Shown here piece after piece: positions 54,701 to 64,000 of a stretch of 64,000 nucleotides of DNA. Under the pieces are notes generated by a model. It was not told the DNA's origin. It did no database searches and saw only the letters and a list, made by a program, of their open reading frames with translations. The translations under genes and the position numbers were made by a program. The stretch is from Saposhnikovia divaricata (lineage: Eukaryota > Streptophyta > Magnoliopsida > Apiales > Apiaceae). The stretch lies in the NCBI GenBank assembly GCA_036435485.1, contig CM071597.1, positions 54,171,881 through 54,235,880 on the forward strand. Direction: 5' to 3'. Every line of letters begins with the position of its first letter. The stretch's first letter is position 1.

Positions 54701-57282
54701 AGACAGTCAGGTTCTCATGAGGATGGAAGTATGGGAGAAGAAATAAGAAAAGAGGCGCAGGCAAGTGTGTCCAAGAAAGATGATTTGTGGAGTGATTTCT
54801 GTTTGGAAAAGAAAATACCTATCCAAACACCTGTATTTGATGAGGTCTGTGAAGAATTATTCAAATCGGCCAAAGAAACTAATACTCACAGTACTGTCAA
54901 AGTTCATGAACAAAGAAACAAGAATATTATTCCTGGGCAGCAAGTTAACTTGGGTGCTCCTTTGCCTCCTGCTCATAATTACTTTTTCCATGATGATATA
55001 AGGATTCAAAATCTGGTTCGCAGCCGCTTACCGAACTTTTTCCCGTTGATGACTGAAGACATCAGAGGATCTGATCAGCCCAATGCATCAGTCATTGATT
55101 ACAGGTAATGTCTTTACATGTATTCTTTAAATTTCATATGCTAAACTACCAAGTTTACACAACATAATTTTTTATGGGTAAATTCTCAATGGTACCCTCC
55201 TATAATTGGCTTTTCCAATTGGTACACAAAATAGTTTTGACTTTCAAATGGTACCACTCTACTATTATGTCATTCCCTATTGTACCTTTACCGTTAAACT
55301 CCATCAGTCAAACGTTATACGAGACCTTTATTTTGGGTACCATTTGAAAAAACCAATTTTAAGAGGATACCATTAATAATTTCTAAATATATCATTCTAA
55401 AAAATCAAACATATTAGTATCTATTTAAAATTAAGGTAAGGTATTTCAGGCGATTTGGTCGCCACCGGATTTTACGATGCTGAAAGGTAGGTACATAATG
55501 ATAAAAAAAAAAAAAACATATAAATATATATAATAATTCTCTTTAATACAATTCAATTGTTTAAAAGTTCAATTTTTTTTTATCTCTCATTAAAAAGAAA
55601 ACATATAAACATAATTCAATTCTCTTATGTCTCATTACGAAGCAACATAAACATAGAATCCATTAAAGCTCAGTCTTAAAAGTTCAGTGCATTTTGTTTT
55701 GTAACTGAGAAATTATTGTAGCTATTAGTTTGTAAGTTTTAGAATGTTGCAACCCTCAAGGTTTATATATACAAATTTATTCGATACTGAGATATATCTC
55801 AAAAGAGTAGTGCATCAGAGGCTATTGAGATAAACATTTCTTATTTTGGTCGAATTGTTTGAATGTTTTTGGTTGAATCTTTTGAATAATTTTACTGTCT
55901 TTTTTTTGCAATGACTTTCATTTGCTACTATATTGCTATTAAATTCCCTTCGACTATTATCAATTGTGTTTTTATACTCTTTACAAGGTCATATAACGTT
56001 TCACTACGGAGGTTAACAGTAGGGGTATAGCATGGAATGACATAATAGTAGAATGGTATCAATTGGAAACCAAAATGGTTTTGGGTACCATTTAGAAAAG
56101 CCAATTCTAGGAGGGCACCATTGATAATTTCCCTTTTTTATGGCTCCTCTTTGGTGCTGCAGGGGTCAGTTTAACCATGGAGAAAGCTCTAAACAAGCAT
56201 CTGGAAAAAAGAATGCTGTTCCACCTTCAGCCAAGAGCAGGAAACAGTCGAAGAAGACTAATGTAGAAGAGGTGTCACAAGGTTCTGGAAGCTGGGTGAA
56301 TCCTAAATCTAGCACAAAGATCCCAAAAAATGCTGGCAAAAGAAGGGTGCAGGCATGCGGTCAGTCCACTCAGTCTGCTGGTCAGTCGACTCAGTCTGTT
56401 GGTCATTGGTACACCGGTTCAAATGGGAAAAGGGTGAGTAAATCATTAAGATGTGTGTATACATTCGTTCCCATTTCTGTGTTTGATACTATCATTGAGG
56501 GTGTCGCTGCTATTAATAGATAGAAAAAGTTGTGTCACTGTTAACTAAACTGATCATAATATAACAACTTTCAGTCTGTTAGTGCCTTATAGAGTGGACG
56601 CCAGTGTTACCAGGAAGTGTTGAGAGGAGTGGTGTCTGTAGATTAATAGTTGTTCTCCTCATGCAGATAACTGCTCTCATGAGCTTCTAAAATCTGCTTA
56701 TATAGATTTACTTGTTTAATGCTCTAGGTCCATGTTATGCTGGGTTAGTGAACTAGCAACGTGGTCATATGTACAATATAACATTCCAGGCTGATGCTTT
56801 TTTGTGCTTCAAGATTATTTATTCATGCTACTAGTCTAATAGAAATTTTCTTTTATACTTGTGTGCTCACCTGTTACTAACTCTGATCCAATTCATTTTT
56901 TTCCTCAGGTTTATGTGACTAAAACTGGGAAAGAGTTGACTGGTAAAATTGCCTACAGTCATTATAAGAAGGTAGTTTCTTTGTTTGAAGTTTGTATACC
57001 TTTCTGATCTGCTTACTCTTAGCACTTCATTAAAAAGCTAGTTCCGTCTCGGTTGAGCATTTGTACTTGTGATTTTGCATCAAAAGGTCAGCAGTTTTAT
57101 AGCATTGAAAATAGCTTAGATCTGTCTCACTGAGAGTCTAACTAATTAACAAGCATCTTTTTGTGTACTGAATTATTTTTCCTGATCATCACGAACTGTC
57201 TATCTTATGATGGCAGGAGACTAAAGGAGGGTTTACAAAGAAAACTGGCACCAGAAAGAAAAGTGGCGCCAGAAAGAAATAA
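51323..57282 (+). CDS. Five-exon plant gene, nuclear-type protein of unknown function (457 residues)
   Basis: Exons by splice-site reading are 51,323-51,602, 54,411-55,104, 56,163-56,433, 56,909-56,971 and 57,217-57,282. All introns are GT-AG and all junctions keep one frame, giving 457 residues. The protein is hydrophilic: an acidic N terminus (SFSLGIDFDLDSEP), a basic KRLRRGP patch, a Ser/Asp-rich region (SDSDFDDP), and a conserved-looking block LPPAHNYFFHDDIRIQNLV, then RSRLPNF. The C terminus has GHWYTGSNGKRVYVTKTGKE and a Lys-rich tail, suggesting a nuclear DNA- or chromatin-associated protein. I recall similar uncharacterised plant proteins but cannot name the family. I considered and rejected BIN4. 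Exon 1 start is chosen as the first ATG of the open frame after the promoter. Confidence 0.82.
51698..51773 (+). repeat. GA microsatellite in intron 1
   Basis: An uninterrupted (GA)n tract of about 37 units, about 100 bp after exon 1. Confidence 0.95.
51773..51890 (+). repeat. Short tandem units after the GA tract
   Basis: Four units of about 30 bp built on AAACTAATCCATTTTTA, the last two followed by CGGAATAGAC or CGAAATAGAC. Confidence 0.75.
52345..53073. mobile_element. Tourist-like (PIF/Harbinger) MITE in intron 1
   Basis: The left end GGGTTTGTTTGGAT and the inverted right end GGATCTGTTTGGAT are flanked by TTA on both sides (52,342-52,344 and 53,074-53,076). The 729-bp element has further inverted similarity inside (GGTTGGGTTGG against CCAACCCAACC) and no ORF for a transposase. 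Confidence 0.8.
53140..54330. repeat. Diverged repeat family in intron 1, three direct copies and one inverted
   Basis: Units containing GGCAATTATAGCAAC-type and TACTTGGTTC-type words occur near 53,290-53,340, 53,620-53,670 and 54,230-54,280. An inverted piece (GAACCAAGTATAG, then ATTGCCAC) lies near 53,790-53,830. Each direct unit is preceded by AAAAAGTGAATTTT-like sequence. Identity is low, so the family is old. Confidence 0.6.
55168..56141. mobile_element. 958-bp long-inverted-repeat MITE in intron 2
   Basis: The ends GGGTAAATTCTCAATGG (55,176) and, inverted, GGGAAATTATCAATGG (56,133) extend into inverted repeats of more than 100 bp (GGTACCCTCCTA, CTACTATTATGTCATTCC on both sides). TTTTTTAT is duplicated at 55,168-55,175 and 56,134-56,141. 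An 8- or 9-bp duplication fits a hAT- or Mutator-type MITE. Its right end is 29 bp before the exon 3 start. Confidence 0.85.
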
Positions 57283-57819
57283 GTTGGTAAAGGAACTGCA
57301 CATCAGAGATTGTTATCCCTTTCTATTTCATTTGTTGTGTTACCCCCCAAAAAAAGAAGGAAAGAAGCACAGTTGTATATGTTTCCTTTAATATCGTTTG
57401 TTGTTTGAGTTTAAATCCATATCACTAATGTAATGGTTCTTTGTAGAGTTGGCTATCTGACTTGTTCAGTTTTTATGCATAAACATTTGTAATTTTTTGG
57501 TAGTACTTTCTGTTTAATTTGGCACCAATCTGAATGTGTATGTATTTGATGTATTGTTATTACTTTTACTTTTTACATCTCGTGCAGTCGATTGACAAGG
57601 GCGTATATTCTGTAAGTAGTCTCTTACACCGTGCTTCCGAGTTAGAATTTAGAGAGAACAGAAGAGAAAACTTTTAAATTTTCTTTCAGAAGTGTGTTCC
57701 CGAGTTTTTTATGAAGAGAAGAGAATTTTTTTGAAAAAGTTTTTTCCAAAAAATGGAATGATTGGGAGTTCCAGAAATTTCCCTCCAATTCATTTATTTC
57801 AAAATTTTTTGTCATGATA
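57283..57819 (+). other. 3' flank of the host gene
   Basis: It should contain the 3' UTR. No single clear polyadenylation signal stands out. From about 57,631 an AT-rich imperfect inverted repeat begins (GTGCTTCCGAGTT) that has a weak mate at 58,881-58,893. Confidence 0.45.
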
Positions 57820-58790
57820 TCTATACTATTATATAAAAGCCGAAACATTGAAAATTTTGGTACCTGTTTTTTGGTACTAAGTGAATTTACTTATTTACCC
57901 TTCATTATAAAGAAAAATAAATACACCTAAAATAAATAGTATCATAATATAATTAATGGTAATTAGTTGAGATATTAGCTTTTATAAACACCTAAAAACA
58001 TCAATCGTATCATATCTTTCCATCATTAGTATTTTCTTTCGAATTAAAACACGTTATAATTAATGGTAATTAGTCGATTAACATAATAAAATTAATGGTA
58101 ATTAGTAGATTGCATTTTTCACATTAATATAATAAAATTAATGGTAATTAGTCGATTGCCTTTTCACATTTACTTTTAGTTAAACATATTACCTTTTATA
58201 AACAACTAAAAACATCAATCGTATCATATCTTTCGATCATTAATATTTTTCTTTCGAATTAAAACACGTTACCTTTTTAATTTAAAACAAATCTTACAAT
58301 CATTAATATATACCCGAAAATATCAAACCATAATTTTCAAGAAAAATATAACACCTAAAATAAATAATAACATAATATATTTAATGGTAATTAGTCGATT
58401 GACTTTTTCACATTTAATTTTAGTTGAAGATATTACCTTTTATAAATACATAAAAAGATCAACCGTATCATATCTTTCAATCATTAATATTTCCTTTACA
58501 ATTAAAACACGTTACTTTTTTAATTTACAACAAATCTTACAATAAATAATATATACCCGAAAATATCACAGCATATTTCTCAATTATTAATAAATATATT
58601 AAAAATCGTATACGTTGTTTATAATAAGGAAACATTAGTATAATTTATAAACATGAATATGTTAAATTATATTAAATTAAAATTTAAAAAAATTATTAAA
58701 ATAATGATTATATAAAAATATAATTATAATATTAAATAAAATTTATAATATAATATAAGAAACCCGTGTATTGCACGGGTTATAAGATAG
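57820..58790 (+). mobile_element. Non-autonomous Helitron, 971 bp
   Basis: It starts TCTATACTATTATATAAAAGC after an A. Near the 3' end is a hairpin AACCCGTG-TATTG-CACGGGTT (58,761-58,781), followed by TATAAGATAG and then a T. Start, hairpin and A/T insertion site fit plant Helitrons; the last four bases (ATAG) vary from CTRR. The interior has no Rep/helicase ORF but five copies of a GGTAATTAG-containing word. Confidence 0.78.
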
Positions 58791-59293
58791 TATAAAAAAA
58801 TTAGGGAGCATGTTAATTTTTTTTTTCCCCTTCTCTTTTTTCCCATTATCTTCTCTTCCATTCTTTTTTTTTAAACAAAATACTTGGGAGCACAACATTA
58901 ATTTCTTTTTTTTCATCGAATTAAACTGTTCAGGAGTTTAAAAGTTAGCGATGATTGATCATAACATTTCTAGTAAATTTCTTTTTAAACATATTAAGTT
59001 ACATACTTACATTTGTGCCAGATAAACGATTAACAAATTGTGCCAACATCTAGATAGATAGTGAATCCTTGACACATATATTCAATCGAATTCACTGTCA
59101 TTATATTCTTCTTTAGATTTTCTACACTCTTCTAAAAAATTTAACCCCACCAAAAACTTAAAAATCGAATGTGTCAAAATAAAGGCGTACACTCTTCTGG
59201 AAAATTTAACCGCACCAAAAGTTTAAAAATCGAATGTGTCAAAGTATAGGCAAAAAATTGTGTTGGTTATCTTTACGAGTCTTATTATACTTA
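58791..59293. other. AT-rich intergenic DNA
   Basis: No gene. A short near-duplicate word pair (CACTCTTCT...AATTTAACC and AAAATCGAATGTGTCAAA) occurs at about 59,125-59,180 and 59,185-59,245, period about 60 bp. Confidence 0.5.
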
Positions 59294-59513
59294 GGTCCCG
59301 TTTGTCAAATCTTATTTGTAACTTGTAAGTTATTTATTTTGGAAAAAATTTCGTATTTACATATTTTTTTCTAGAAAAAAATGTGTAGGAAGTTTAATAT
59401 TCGTTATCTTGCAAAAATAAATTAATTATTTCAGAAAAAAGAATACATATTTACATACTTTTTTTCAAAATAAGTAACTTATTTCTCAGAAACAAAATTT
59501 CCCAAACGGCACC
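59294..59513. mobile_element. Tourist-like MITE, 220 bp
   Basis: The ends GGTCCCGTTTG and, inverted, GGTGCCGTTTG are flanked by TTA (59,291-59,293 and 59,514-59,516). Internally it forms an AT-rich inverted repeat. Confidence 0.8.
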
Positions 59514-59924
59514 TTACTCTTGTTCACCTTTATTTCAATCATTTTTTATTCGCATTTGTTTCAATCATTTTAGATGTTGTCTTATCAACTATAAAATACT
59601 ACATTGCTAAAACCATTCAATGATAGAAAACTACTCCCTTCATCTCTAAAAAAATTTTCTATTTAGGCTGGACACATATGTTAATGTACCATTTTAATCA
59701 TTAATATCTTTAATTTTATATTAGTATTAAATATAAAAACTTCACTATATTAAAATACTTACAAATACGAATCATACAAAATCATTCATAACTATATTTT
59801 GTCTTATAAATTATACATAAATTAGTAATCAATCGCTTATAATAAATAATATAAAAAGTCAAAACAGGAAAAAAATTATGAGACGGAGGAAGAATAAAAT
59901 TAACATATTTATGTATCTTTTCCA
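59514..59924. other. AT-rich intergenic DNA
   Basis: No gene or element that I can support. An ACTCCCTTCATCTCTAAAAAAAT-type stretch near 59,632 resembles the start of Stowaway-like repeats, but no mate is clear. Confidence 0.4.
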
Positions 59925-60304
59925 GAGTTAAGTTCTATGGAGACCAACATTTTTAGTGGAGACCGGAAACCATATATCAATTAAAATATTGCAAAAAATT
60001 ATGTTATATGAAAATCACTATTTCATTTATTTCATTGAAAATCTTTAAAATCAATTGTTTTACATGCAAATTTCATTAAAAATATTGAAAATCATGTATG
60101 TTTTGCAAACAAAATATTGCAGAACGTATTGTTCTCCAAAACATGTTCTATTTGCAAATCATATATGATTTTTAAGATTTTGAATGAAGTAATAATGTTC
60201 ATTGAACATTTTTGCAAATATATATAGTTTGCAATATTTTGGGTGCATAATGTATATGATGTCCATGATCTCCACTCAAATATTGGTGTACATAAACTTA
60301 ACTC
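59925..60304. mobile_element. Mutator-like MITE, 380 bp
   Basis: The inverted ends GAGTTAAGTTCTATGGAGACC and GAGTTAAGTTTATGTACACC are flanked by a 10-bp direct repeat ATCTTTTCCA (59,915-59,924 and 60,305-60,314). The length of the duplication fits Mutator-type elements. Confidence 0.8.
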
Positions 60305-60619
60305 ATCTTTTCCATTTCAATTATAAACCAATACGTCAGTTATCCGATTATAAGGATATATTTAAGGATCAAATATCTGAAAAAAGAACAACGAAACTGA
60401 CAATATTTCTAAATTAAAAAAAGAAGAAGAATTTATTGGTATTTACTAAAGATTATTATCACATAAGTTGAAAAAAAAAAGATATAAGAAGATATACACA
60501 AGGTGGGTCCCACTAAAAGAGGTTACGCGGTCCTTAATTAATTATCATCATCGATATTTACGCTTCGAAGTTTACCACATAAAATAAAATACAAACACTA
60601 CTAAGTACTGACACACCAA

Positions 60620-60745
60620 ATATATATAGGACACAATATACATATCGTTGGCCCCAATTGTTTGGATTTCAAATCCTTAATTTTCTCCAAATCAAAATCT
60701 AGGGTTCCACTTTACTCTCCCCCTCAACCTCCGCTCCCCACTAAG
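60620..60745 (+). promoter_or_regulatory. Possible promoter and 5' UTR exon of a gene continuing rightwards
   Basis: TATATATA at 60,620-60,628 is followed by a C/T-rich, leader-like stretch (TCTAGGGTTCC, CTCCCCCTCAACC). The possible exon ends CCACTAAG before GTTCGATTTCTC, like a donor of a 5' UTR intron. No downstream coding exon is recognised before the window end. Confidence 0.35.
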
Positions 60746-61769
60746 GTTCGATTTCTCTCCTATTCCCCTTGCTTAATTAATTTATTTATTTTGACAATAC
60801 ATGTTTTAATATAATCAACTTAAATTATACTTGTTCTTTTTATTATTTTTAATTTAATTACCCTTTTACTCTTTTAATTGTTGTTATAGAGTTACACACA
60901 ATGGTTGGGTATATATATGGTAATGTTTTGTTCTGTTATTCTGTTGTTTTGTACTTGAGTTAAGTGTCAGGAAGTGTTCATTATAAAACAAACATGGTGT
61001 GTACTGGTCAATGTTGTAAAAGAGGAAACCTGCAATGCTCAGTTTACAGATTGGATGGTCAGAGTTTTAGTCACCCTTTGGGAAGTTAAGTAATGGGTTT
61101 GTTTTTTCCTTCTTTGATGTTAACTGACTTTTTTTGCAAGCCCTGGTTTTTTTATTAATTTTTTTATTATTAGTTGTATTTAAGCTAGTCAAACAATTTT
61201 GTTTTGGACCAAGTAAAATAGATACTCTGCCCTCTCTCTGTAGTGTCTATTCCGGTAGTAGAGTGTTTCCCTTTACGGTCTTTACATAGAAAGATGGTGT
61301 ATGGAGATTTCATATGCTATGATTTGCAACGGTAAATATCTGGTAAAAGAAATCGTATTTTTTGAAAACACCGCATAAAACTTAGAAGGCGGTTCCTACT
61401 TTGTAGGATATTGGAAGATCCTTTCTTTAACTTTATTTGTTATTGCTTAGTGCACAAAGCATTTATGAATTGAAGGCCAAACATTAGGGGGACGAATAAA
61501 TATTAATGTCCTACTTTAAAAGATTTTAACTTGTACTACAGTACATAAAAGAGTTCTGAACCTGGCAGTAAAAGCTGAGCCAACTTAGTTGGTTGTATAT
61601 GCTGAAGTTGTTTTGGGCCGTGCTATCCACATAGTTGAAAAGAGTTGGGGAGTTGTTTAAAATCTGTTCAAAGTGATATTTTTTTTTCTAAAAATGAAGC
61701 CTTTTGCTTTTCTGTAATAGCGTTAGAATAGATTTGTACTACAACTGAATATTATTATTGCTGTAAATG

Positions 61770-62680
61770 AACATGCTGTTTCCGAACAAAGCTCAAACTC
61801 AGCTTGTTTAAGTGACCTTGGCTCGGTTTGTTTACAAATTGAGCTCAAGCTTCAACATGCAAATTTGTTCAGTTATAAATGAGCCCGAATCAGTTCCTGA
61901 CAACTCGAGCCGAGCATTATTCCTCTTCGGATCAATTAAAATTTGCTTCTTATACAGATCATATGAGTAATTGAAATATGATTGAATAAAATAAAATGCC
62001 ATTCCTTTATTACATTATTACCAATGTACCATGGTAACCATACTATCATTTTATTAATCTGTTACAAAATGATTGAACATGAGTGAGATGGCCAGGTTGG
62101 TCTAAAGCGCCAGATCAAGGTCTTGGGACAAAAGGGCGTTCCCACTTTCAACAAAGTAAACAGAATATGAAGGCCTTAACTGGGAAGCATTCCTACTTTC
62201 TGATTAGAACCACATTTTAATTCACTATTTAGGATTTGATAATGCTGAACTAATATAGAGGTGACACACTATCTGATCAGAGTTAGTCATTTAATCCTAG
62301 GACTATCATTTTAAGAATTGGGCTTGATAGAGTAAAAAAAAAAGATACGAACTGCTCGCGAACAACTCAACTCGAGTTCAGCTGCCGAACTCGAGTTGTG
62401 TTTAGCTCGTTAAGTATTGAGCCTAGCTTGACAATATATTTCTGTTCAATTAAAAAGCTTTTCTCCTATGTTACCCAGACTCGACTAAAAGTGTCCAACA
62501 TGGATACGTGTCCAAGTGTCGGACTCGACAATATTTTGAAAGTTTACATATTTTTGGCCTAAAAGCTAAATAGGTGTCCACTTCTTTTAATAAATAAGTC
62601 AAGATCAGCTCGACGCCACTCGAACAAAGTTTAGCTCGGCTCTGATCAGTAAACAACCATTAATAAATCTGTGTTTTAAT
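61770..62680. mobile_element. Insert present only in the first copy of the duplication
   Basis: It contains CTCGA-rich stretches (GCTCGGTTTGTTTACA near 61,825; CTCGAGTTCAGCTGCCGAAC near 62,375) like those at 41,705-42,498, and a tRNA-Leu-like piece. Precise ends and a target duplication were not found. Confidence 0.45.
62086..62155 (+). pseudogene. tRNA-Leu-like fragment
   Basis: GATGGCCAGGTTGGTCTAAA followed by GCGCCAGATCAAGGTCTTGG matches the 5' half of plant tRNA-Leu (A box and anticodon arm region). AAGGGCGT and TCCCACTTTC follow, but the GGTTCAAATCC B box is missing. It is a degraded tRNA copy or the head of a tRNA-derived SINE. Confidence 0.55.
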
Positions 62681-64000
62681 TTTGATGTAGATCATAGTAT
62701 TTGGAAGATTAAGGTGTTGTTTCAGTCTTAGGAATACATGTATTCAGTCAGACTGGAAAAATGCGCATTGGCACTATAAGTTGTTAATTAACATTATTTG
62801 ATTGTTGAGGATTCATAAGTTTATAACTATAAGTAGAGATAAACGTAGATCCAAAGTTCAGAAGTTTTGTGGCAAAGTGAATTGGTGGTCCTTAATTAAT
62901 TATTATCGTTATCTACACTTCTCAACTCCTAGTTCACCCCCTGTTGATCTTTCTGCACTTCTAGTATAATTGTATTATAGTAACTGTTTTATTATTATGA
63001 ACTATTAATTAATTGTTTTTAATGTCTACTTTTCAGATAGTACTACAATTCATCTACATTCCCTTTAGTGAAAGTTTCTGTGTAGTTTATATTTTTTATA
63101 CAATAATAATTATGTATTGTTTTAGCTTAAAACACACCCATATTAGATGCACAATGTGTATGCGTCAAGCTGATTCTAGTAAAATTTTGTTGTCAGTGCA
63201 TGAGTTGAGTGTCAGGAAGTCATTATATAGATATATATATATTGTGCTGAACTTCTTTTACCTGACAAGGTGCAAGATTAGAGATGGGAAATTCAGATTT
63301 TGTCTTTTTTTTAAGGGAGGAAGGGCTCATGATGTAAACTCTCAAACTTATCACATGTACCCTGTGTACTTAGGTCTATAGTATACTTTCTTTTAAAGCT
63401 CTCAAACTTTCTATTTGGGACATTGTAAAAACTCGAAGTAGATTAGGTAAAAACTACTTGCTCAGATCTTTCACTCTACAGTCTTTAGACAGAAACGATG
63501 ATGTTGCATATACCAAAATTAGAAACAAAGGATATTCGGTAAAGAAAATATTGTCTTTAAATGTCTCCAACATAAAGCTCAGAAGGCATTTGTAGGATGT
63601 TAAAACTGTTTTCCTACGATTTTGCGGTAATAGTGCATATAGATGTTAAGGGGAGTAAAGCGTTTTTATCTCTTTTATATAATAATTGTGGAAGCATTAT
63701 GACTAAAGTTTTTTTTTTTTCACGGTGAAGAGTAAATTTGTAGCAGTAAAAACAGAGCTAACTCGGTTATTTATATACCGAAACTAGTTGGGGAATATAT
63801 GGGAATCCGTCGATAACGATCTTTAAAAAATTGAAGTCTCTTGGCCTTTGTCGCCTTATACCAGAATAATTTGTACTTGCCCTGAATAGTGAATATTATA
63901 TGTCTCAAAGCTTTTGTTGTTGATCATAGTTTTTGGAAGATTTAGGCGTGGTTGCAGCCTGAGGGAATAATGTTTGTAGTCCGAAGAAAAGAAATACTAG

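Larger units (their letters stand above)
60525..64000. repeat. Diverged tandem duplication (two copies of about 1.1-2.2 kb)
   Basis: GTCCTTAATTAATTAT at 60,531 recurs at 62,889; GAGTTAAGTGTCAGGAAG at 60,957 recurs as GAGTTGAGTGTCAGGAAG at 63,203; GTCTTTACATAGAAA at about 61,280 recurs as GTCTTTAGACAGAAA at about 63,482; GATCATAGTATTTGGAAGAT at 62,692 recurs at about 63,923. The offset drops from about 2.2 kb to about 1.2 kb, so the first copy has roughly 0.9-1.0 kb extra between about 61,770 and 62,680. Confidence 0.65.

Noticed and set aside
51323..57282. Naming the host gene BIN4/MIDGET (topoisomerase VI complex)
   Set aside because: Length is similar, but the N terminus, the middle blocks and the C terminus do not fit what I know of that family, so no symbol is given.
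57631..58893. Larger MITE enclosing the Helitron
   Set aside because: Ends match only about 10 of 13 bases and no target duplication was found.
63013..63381. ORF of 122 codons near the right edge
   Set aside because: Low-complexity, hydrophobic translation of AT-rich duplicated DNA with no start context or splice support.

Overview
The window is plant nuclear DNA. The evidence is dense LTR retrotransposons of sirevirus (copia) and gypsy type, a plant L1-type LINE with zinc-binding and RNase H domains, Tourist- and Mutator-like MITEs, a Helitron, and a five-exon gene with plant-type splice sites. A eudicot is likely. An asterid is possible, but I cannot name the species.

Positions 1-41,308 are one nested stack of retrotransposons, all on the minus strand. 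The outermost is sirevirus-like element E (5' LTR 40,819-41,308). Copia element B interrupts the C-terminal part of E's third ORF at about 31,033 and runs off the left window edge. Sirevirus-like element A (LTRs 1,558-2,060 and 27,908-28,410, target duplication TAACC) interrupts B's pol. Two further elements interrupt A's third ORF. Element D (3,316-10,477, duplication CACAG) is a sirevirus derivative that lacks pol. Element C (12,952-19,606, duplication AGTAG) is a non-autonomous gypsy-type element. By eye the LTR pairs of C and D are more alike than those of A, which fits the nesting order.

In A and E the order is gag, pol, spacer, then a large third ORF of env-like position and unknown function. 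A short ORF with its own start context lies antisense in A's spacer. E has lost that spacer in a deletion that fuses RNase H to the third ORF.

Positions 41,309-43,157 hold a gypsy LTR-like end, a 352-bp tandem duplication rich in CTCGA, and the end of an Emigrant-like element. Positions 43,176-51,035 are a full-length LINE on the plus strand with 18-bp target duplications. Its ORF1 and ORF2 are broken. Near its 3' end lies an intact 259-codon RNase H-like ORF with a TATA box.

Positions 51,323-57,282 hold the one convincing host gene. It has five exons, encodes 457 residues and has an unrecognised function. Intron 1 carries a Tourist-like MITE and older repeats. Intron 2 carries a 958-bp inverted-repeat element that ends 29 bp before exon 3.

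The right end (57,283-64,000) is AT-rich intergenic DNA with a Helitron, two more MITEs, a possible promoter and 5' UTR at about 60,620, and a diverged tandem duplication whose first copy carries an extra insert of about 0.9 kb. I saw no CRISPR array, rRNA gene or intact tRNA gene.
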